A stretch of DNA of 8,986 nt from contig JAISXQ010000152.1 in the NCBI GenBank assembly GCA_031270425.1, forward strand, positions 1 to 8,986. Reading direction: 5' to 3'. The stretch's first letter is position 1. Each line of letters opens with the position of its first letter. This stretch comes from Prevotellaceae bacterium. GTDB taxonomy: Bacteria > Bacteroidota > Bacteroidia > Bacteroidales > Paludibacteraceae. A program made the translations under genes and the position numbers. The notes beneath the pieces were generated by a model. That model was not told the DNA's origin, did not search any database, and saw only the letters and a program-made list of their open reading frames with translations. This document shows, piece by piece, positions 5,086 to 8,986 of the stretch.

Positions 5086-7425
5086 ATGAAACACTATTTT
5101 TTCACTTCGCTTTCACTACTCCTGTTTGGATTTTTTTATTCGAATGTTTCGGCTCAATCGCTGATGATTGCGAATTTCGAAGGTGATGGCACCGACTTGA
5201 TTTGCAATAAACGTTTCATAACGCTTGAAGGCGGTAATCCTTTTGAAACTGTTGATAATCCATACAATACAGGAAATAATCCCTCTTTGAAGGTAATGAA
5301 AGTTTCTCCGGTTTATAAAGCAGGAGGTTTCCGCTTGAATTTAAGCGCCAATATTTCCACCAATGACACACGGATAACCGATGGCAAAACTTACAATGCG
5401 CTCCGGTTGAAATATCGTGTGAACAATACCGAGGAATTTCCCGCATTGAATGCCGGAATAAGAATAAATGGTCAGGAAAGTTGTTCGGCAAAGGCGCGAT
5501 GGCAAGATAAAACCGAAGACTGGAAAACAGCATTGTTCATATTTACAACATTTCCTTCGGGTACGATGACTTATATCGAAATAGAACCTTATCAGGAAAC
5601 TTGGACAGAATCCGGCGTTGCAATACAGGATTTAGAAATATATATTGACAATGTGGAACTGGTGCGTTTTGAACCGGTTGAAAAACTAATGGTGCTTAAT
5701 TTTGAAAACAATGGAAGTGATAAAATGTGCAGTGAACGTTATGGACCCGTAGGAAGCGGAAGCACACTGACCATTGTAGATAATCCTTATAAAGAAGGGA
5801 ATAACACATCGGAAAAGGTATTGAAAATTTCGGATGTAGTTCAATACGGCGGTTTTCATTTGAATCTGACACGCAATATAACGAATGAAAGTGATAAAAT
5901 TGTAAATGGAACAGAATATACCGGTTTTCGGATGAAATACAGGGTTAATGATCCGGCTTCTTTTTCAACACAGTCGGCGGGTATTAATCTTAACGGGATG
6001 AGCAATTTTACTGCGACCGGAGCATTTTCCGATACGGATAAAGATTGGCAGACTGTTACTTTCACTTTCGAAACATTGCCTGCAAATATTGCCAACATAC
6101 AAATACAGCCATACAAAAAAACGTGGACAAATGCAGGTTCGCCAATTTCCGGATTGGAAATTTATGTAGATGATATGGAATTGTTCAAAATGGACGATTT
6201 TTCAGAAGGATTGTTGAATACGATTACGGTAAATGGAAAAGAATTGGAATTTTTTGAGCCGGAAACGAAAGAATATACATGTTATCTTCCTTACACGACT
6301 ACCGAAATCCCATTGGTTGAATTTACGCCATCAAAATCCGGGCAGATTGTAAGCGTTACTCCTGCCGCGAGTTTAACAGGAACAGAGGCAGAAAGAACTT
6401 CCATCTTGATTATTACTGAAAACGCCGAAGAAGTATCGCGCTACAATATCACATTTGAAGTTATTCCGGAATTGGATATTTATATCTGTTTAGGGCAATC
6501 AAATATGAGTGGATACGGTGAAATTGCAAATGAGGACAGAGGAGTTATTGAAGATACTTATCTGCTAACTCCAAATACGAACTTTGAGCCGGCGGAAGTG
6601 CCTCTGAACAAATATTCTACGATAAGTAACGGAACGTATGCAAAAATAAATCCTGCTTATGGTTTTGCAAAAGCATTAATCGGCAAATCAACCAATCCGG
6701 TCGGACTTTTGGTAAATGCGCGTAATGGCTCTGCTATTGATTGGTGGAAAAAAGGGAACACGCAATACAAATTGTACGAACAGACATTGGAACGCGCCAA
6801 AGAAGCGCGGAAATGGGGAAGTGTCAAAGGAATTCTCTGGCACCAAGGCGAAAGCGATTCATGGCAGGCTTCGGCTTATCCTGACTTGTTAGAGGCATGG
6901 GTAAATGATTTTCGCGCTGATTTGGGCGACACGAACAACGAAATATATTTTGTTGCAGGAGAACTTGCTTATTGGCGGCAAAACGGTACCGGTTCCACTG
7001 CTTTTAACGAGATGATAAGAACAATATCAACTTTTATACCTAATTCTGATTGGGTTTCGGCCGATGAACTAACTCCGTGGGCGAATACAGACGATCCTCA
7101 TTTTGACAGGGAGAGCAATATTATTTTAGGCGAACGATATGCAGAGAAAGTGATTAATAAATTCTACGATTTTACGACTTCGGAGAATATAACCGATAAA
7201 GATGGCGTTAGCGACATACATTGCATATTAAACGGAAACCGGTTAGTGGTAAATAATACAACAAATACAACGCTAAGAATATCAATTTATGATATATTAG
7301 GGAAAAGTATTTTTGTAGAAGATACTTCGGAATCGGCATATTTTATTTTACATCGGGCGGGTATATACATTATTTGCTTATCCGGCGAGAAAGATAGAAA
7401 AGTGGAAAAACTTATCATAAAATAA
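5086..7425 (+). CDS. Secreted SASA/CE6-type carbohydrate esterase with T9SS sorting tail
   Basis: This 779-residue multidomain protein probably removes acetyl groups from plant or host glycans outside the cell. A signal peptide (1-24, ending VSAQS) comes first. Two tandem modules of about 170 residues follow (26-197 and 201-371), each with NFE, DNPYxxGNN, GGFxLNL, a YRVN strand, then EIYxDxxEL; they look like jelly-roll carbohydrate-binding domains. A cadherin-like beta-sandwich lies at about 377-460. The SGNH-type SASA domain (about 463-697) has GQSNM with nucleophile S472, the block WHQGESD (585-591) and DPHFD with catalytic H672, the order seen in sialate O-acetylesterases and acetylxylan esterases. 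The last ~75 residues (ISIYDILGKSIF, then RAGIYIICLSG, ending KVEKLIIK) match the T9SS type A sorting signal. It stands alone, with no SusC/SusD genes nearby, and is more AT-rich than its neighbours. Exact substrate is unknown. Confidence 0.92.
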   Translation: MKHYFFTSLSLLLFGFFYSNVSAQSLMIANFEGDGTDLICNKRFITLEGGNPFETVDNPYNTGNNPSLKVMKVSPVYKAGGFRLNLSANISTNDTRITDGKTYNALRLKYRVNNTEEFPALNAGIRINGQESCSAKARWQDKTEDWKTALFIFTTFPSGTMTYIEIEPYQETWTESGVAIQDLEIYIDNVELVRFEPVEKLMVLNFENNGSDKMCSERYGPVGSGSTLTIVDNPYKEGNNTSEKVLKISDVVQYGGFHLNLTRNITNESDKIVNGTEYTGFRMKYRVNDPASFSTQSAGINLNGMSNFTATGAFSDTDKDWQTVTFTFETLPANIANIQIQPYKKTWTNAGSPISGLEIYVDDMELFKMDDFSEGLLNTITVNGKELEFFEPETKEYTCYLPYTTTEIPLVEFTPSKSGQIVSVTPAASLTGTEAERTSILIITENAEEVSRYNITFEVIPELDIYICLGQSNMSGYGEIANEDRGVIEDTYLLTPNTNFEPAEVPLNKYSTISNGTYAKINPAYGFAKALIGKSTNPVGLLVNARNGSAIDWWKKGNTQYKLYEQTLERAKEARKWGSVKGILWHQGESDSWQASAYPDLLEAWVNDFRADLGDTNNEIYFVAGELAYWRQNGTGSTAFNEMIRTISTFIPNSDWVSADELTPWANTDDPHFDRESNIILGERYAEKVINKFYDFTTSENITDKDGVSDIHCILNGNRLVVNNTTNTTLRISIYDILGKSIFVEDTSESAYFILHRAGIYIICLSGEKDRKVEKLIIK

Positions 7426-7433
7426 AAGAGGTT

Positions 7434-7476
7434 GGGGCTGTCTCAAAAGTCCACAAATTACTTTTGAGACAGTTCC
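7434..7476. repeat. Long inverted repeat between convergent genes
   Basis: GGGGCTGTCTCAAAAGT (7434-7450) pairs with ACTTTTGAGACAGTTCC (7460-7476): 13 perfect base pairs next to the 9-nt loop CCACAAATT, then two G-U and two G-C pairs. It begins 8 bp after the esterase stop codon. A stem this regular would stall or protect transcripts from both sides, but neither side has a U-tract directly after it, so it is not a textbook intrinsic terminator. The arm sequence resembles insertion-sequence terminal repeats and matches the motif pair at 852-880, so it may be a minimal mobile-element relic reused as a transcript end. Confidence 0.65.
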
Positions 7477-7484
7477 CTGTTTCA

Positions 7485-7514
7485 CAAGTCTCCCCTTTGG
7501 AAACTTGACTTTTT
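7485..7514 (+). terminator. Probable intrinsic terminator of the esterase gene
   Basis: CAAGTCTCC (7485-7493) pairs with GGAAACTTG (7499-7507) with one mismatch around a CCTTT loop, and is followed by ACTTTTT (7508-7514). This stem-loop with a U-tract reads in the + direction, about 60 bp past the esterase stop, and overlaps the last two bases of the mutase stop codon. For the mutase transcript the same hairpin lies just after the stop but lacks a downstream U-tract. Confidence 0.5.
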
Positions 7515-8986
7515 ACTCCGCCAGCAAAATTTCCATAATCGCTACCGCCGCTTTTGCCACCGGGGTTCCGGGACCAAATACCGCCGCAACGCCGGCTTTG
7601 TACAGGAAGTCGTAATCCTGTGCGGGAATAACGCCGCCGGCAATAACGATAATATCCTCGCGTCCGAGTTTTTTCAATTCGTCGATCACCTGCGGAACAA
7701 GGGTTTTGTGTCCTGCCGCCAAAGACGAAACGCCAAGTACATGCACGTCGTTTTCCACCGCCTGTTTTGCCGCTTCCGCCGGAGTTTGAAACAGCGGTCC
7801 CATATCCACGTCGAATCCGCAGTCGGCATAACCCGTAGCTACGACTTTGGCGCCGCGGTCGTGTCCGTCCTGTCCCATTTTGGCGACCATAATCCGCGGA
7901 CGGCGGCCTTCTTTTTTCGCAAATTCTTCCGTCAACTCGCAAGCCCGCTTGAAAGTTGCGTCGTTTTTAGTTTCTGATGAATACACGCCTGATATTGTTC
8001 TGATAGTTGCTTTATAACGTCCTGCTACTGCTTCGCAGGCGTCTGATATTTCTCCCAATGATGCGCGCACGCGGGCAGCTTCAACCGCCAATTCGAGCAG
8101 ATTGCCCTCGCCTGTGCGGGCGCATTCGGTGATGGCTTCCAATGCCTTTTTTACATCGGCTTCGTTGCGGTTGGCGCGCAATTGCTGCAAACGCTCGATT
8201 TGCTGCGCACGAACGGCTGTATTATCCACTTCGAGGATGTCGATCGGATCTTCTTTTTCGAGGCGGTAGCGATTCACTCCCACAATAACCTGATTGCCTG
8301 AGTCGATGCGCGCCTGTGTACGGGCTGCCGCTTCTTCGATGCGCATTTTAGGGATGCCGGTTTCGATAGCCGCCGCCATGCCGCCGAGTTTTTCCACTTC
8401 TTCAATCAATGCCCAGGCTTTTTCCGCCAGTTCGTTGGTCAAGGTTTCTACGTAATACGAACCCGCCCACGGATCGACTTCGCGGCAGATGTCGGTTTCC
8501 TGCTGGATATAAATTTGCGTGTTGCGTGCGATACGCGCCGAGAAATCGGTCGGAAGCGCAATGGCTTCGTCCAGCGCGTTGGTATGCAGCGATTGCGTAT
8601 GTCCCAAAGCCGCTCCCATCGCTTCGATGCAGGTTCGTCCCACGTTATTGAACGGATCCTGCTCGGTGAGCGACCAGCCCGACGTTTGCGAATGAGTTCG
8701 CAACGCCAAAGATTTCAGGTTCTTCGGATTGAACTGTTTTACGATTTTCGCCCACAGCAAACGTGCTGCACGCATCTTGGCGATTTCCATAAAGTGGTTC
8801 ATGCCGATAGCCCAGAAGAAGGACAGGCGGGGCGCGAAAGCGTCGACGTCCATACCTGCGTTCACTCCTGCGCGAAGGTATTCCAAACCGTCCGCCAGAG
8901 TATAAGCCAATTCGATGTCGGCGGTTGCGCCGGCTTCCTGCATGTGGTAGCCCGAAATGGAAATGGAGTTGAACTTCGGCATATTT
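7513..8986 (-). CDS. mutB: Methylmalonyl-CoA mutase large subunit, 5' end cut by window
   Basis: The visible 490 codons are the C-terminal two thirds of the adenosylcobalamin-dependent mutase that interconverts succinyl-CoA and (R)-methylmalonyl-CoA, in Bacteroidota mainly for propionate formation. The frame is open to the window edge and begins [19 protein letters not shown], which is internal sequence, so the first ~220 codons of a ~715-residue protein lie outside. Counting from that Met, residues about 1-330 are the substrate-binding TIM-barrel part, with [19 protein letters not shown] (95-113) and [20 protein letters not shown] (131-150). A linker leads to the B12-binding domain (about 361-489), with DGHDRG (372-377, H374 the cobalt ligand), SSL (419-421) and AGG (448-450). 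All key residues are present and the end is intact. The gene for the small subunit, usually just upstream of mutB, would be beyond the window. The stop lies 87 bp from the convergent esterase gene. Confidence 0.96.
   Translation of the reverse strand, partial: NMPKFNSISISGYHMQEAGATADIELAYTLADGLEYLRAGVNAGMDVDAFAPRLSFFWAIGMNHFMEIAKMRAARLLWAKIVKQFNPKNLKSLALRTHSQTSGWSLTEQDPFNNVGRTCIEAMGAALGHTQSLHTNALDEAIALPTDFSARIARNTQIYIQQETDICREVDPWAGSYYVETLTNELAEKAWALIEEVEKLGGMAAAIETGIPKMRIEEAAARTQARIDSGNQVIVGVNRYRLEKEDPIDILEVDNTAVRAQQIERLQQLRANRNEADVKKALEAITECARTGEGNLLELAVEAARVRASLGEISDACEAVAGRYKATIRTISGVYSSETKNDATFKRACELTEEFAKKEGRRPRIMVAKMGQDGHDRGAKVVATGYADCGFDVDMGPLFQTPAEAAKQAVENDVHVLGVSSLAAGHKTLVPQVIDELKKLGREDIIVIAGGVIPAQDYDFLYKAGVAAVFGPGTPVAKAAVAIMEILLAE

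Noticed and set aside
5150..6200. Possibility that the tandem esterase modules are a recent nucleotide duplication
   Set aside because: The repeats are recognisable at protein level but the DNA copies differ widely, so the duplication is old.
7415..7942. Minus-strand frame of 175 codons overlapping the mutase end
   Set aside because: Arg-rich shadow frame of mutB; the real frame carries the B12-binding motifs.
8409..8651. + strand 80-codon frame inside mutB
   Set aside because: Antisense to highly conserved mutase sequence and compositionally odd (Arg/Pro-rich).

Overview
The window looks like chromosomal DNA of a Bacteroidota bacterium, probably in or near the order Bacteroidales. The signs are a type IX secretion sorting tail on a secreted esterase, CarboxypepD_reg-like domains followed by SusC-like DEVVVxGYG motifs, the absence of Shine-Dalgarno sequences, AT-rich intergenic DNA with TTTG / TAnnTTTG promoter elements, and a B12-dependent methylmalonyl-CoA mutase of the propionate pathway.

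Layout: 1-328 is AT-rich non-coding DNA holding a short direct repeat with a palindrome and the likely ssb promoter. A complete ssb follows (329-760, +). The ssb gene converges on a von Willebrand A lipoprotein-like/YfbK-type gene (909-2754, -), which is broken by a frameshift near 1646-1650. Their junction holds an imperfect hairpin repeat and two copies of a CTTTTGAGACAG-type motif. Divergent from the vWA gene are an ECF-type sigma factor (2908-3495, +) and, 4 bp later, a single-pass membrane protein (3500-4702, +). The latter has an anti-sigma-like N-terminus, a CarboxypepD_reg-like domain, SusC-plug-like fragments and a TonB-C-like end. These three genes look like one sigma / membrane regulator / surface vWA module.

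The 383 bp gap after it is not empty. On the minus strand, 4894-4703 carries a decayed 5' remnant of an ABC-F ATPase gene, including a mutated Walker A region. Then comes a large secreted SASA/CE6-type carbohydrate esterase (5086-7425, +) with two tandem carbohydrate-binding-like modules, a beta-sandwich linker, the catalytic domain and a T9SS tail. It converges on the 3' two thirds of methylmalonyl-CoA mutase large subunit (7513-8986, -, cut by the window edge). That junction contains a strong 17-bp stem made of the same CTTTTGAGACAG motif, followed by a separate terminator.

The most interesting items are the ABC-F remnant, the frameshift in the vWA gene, the receptor-like patchwork in the anti-sigma-like protein, and the shared repeat motif at both convergent junctions. 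I see no CRISPR array, tRNA, rRNA or intact transposase.
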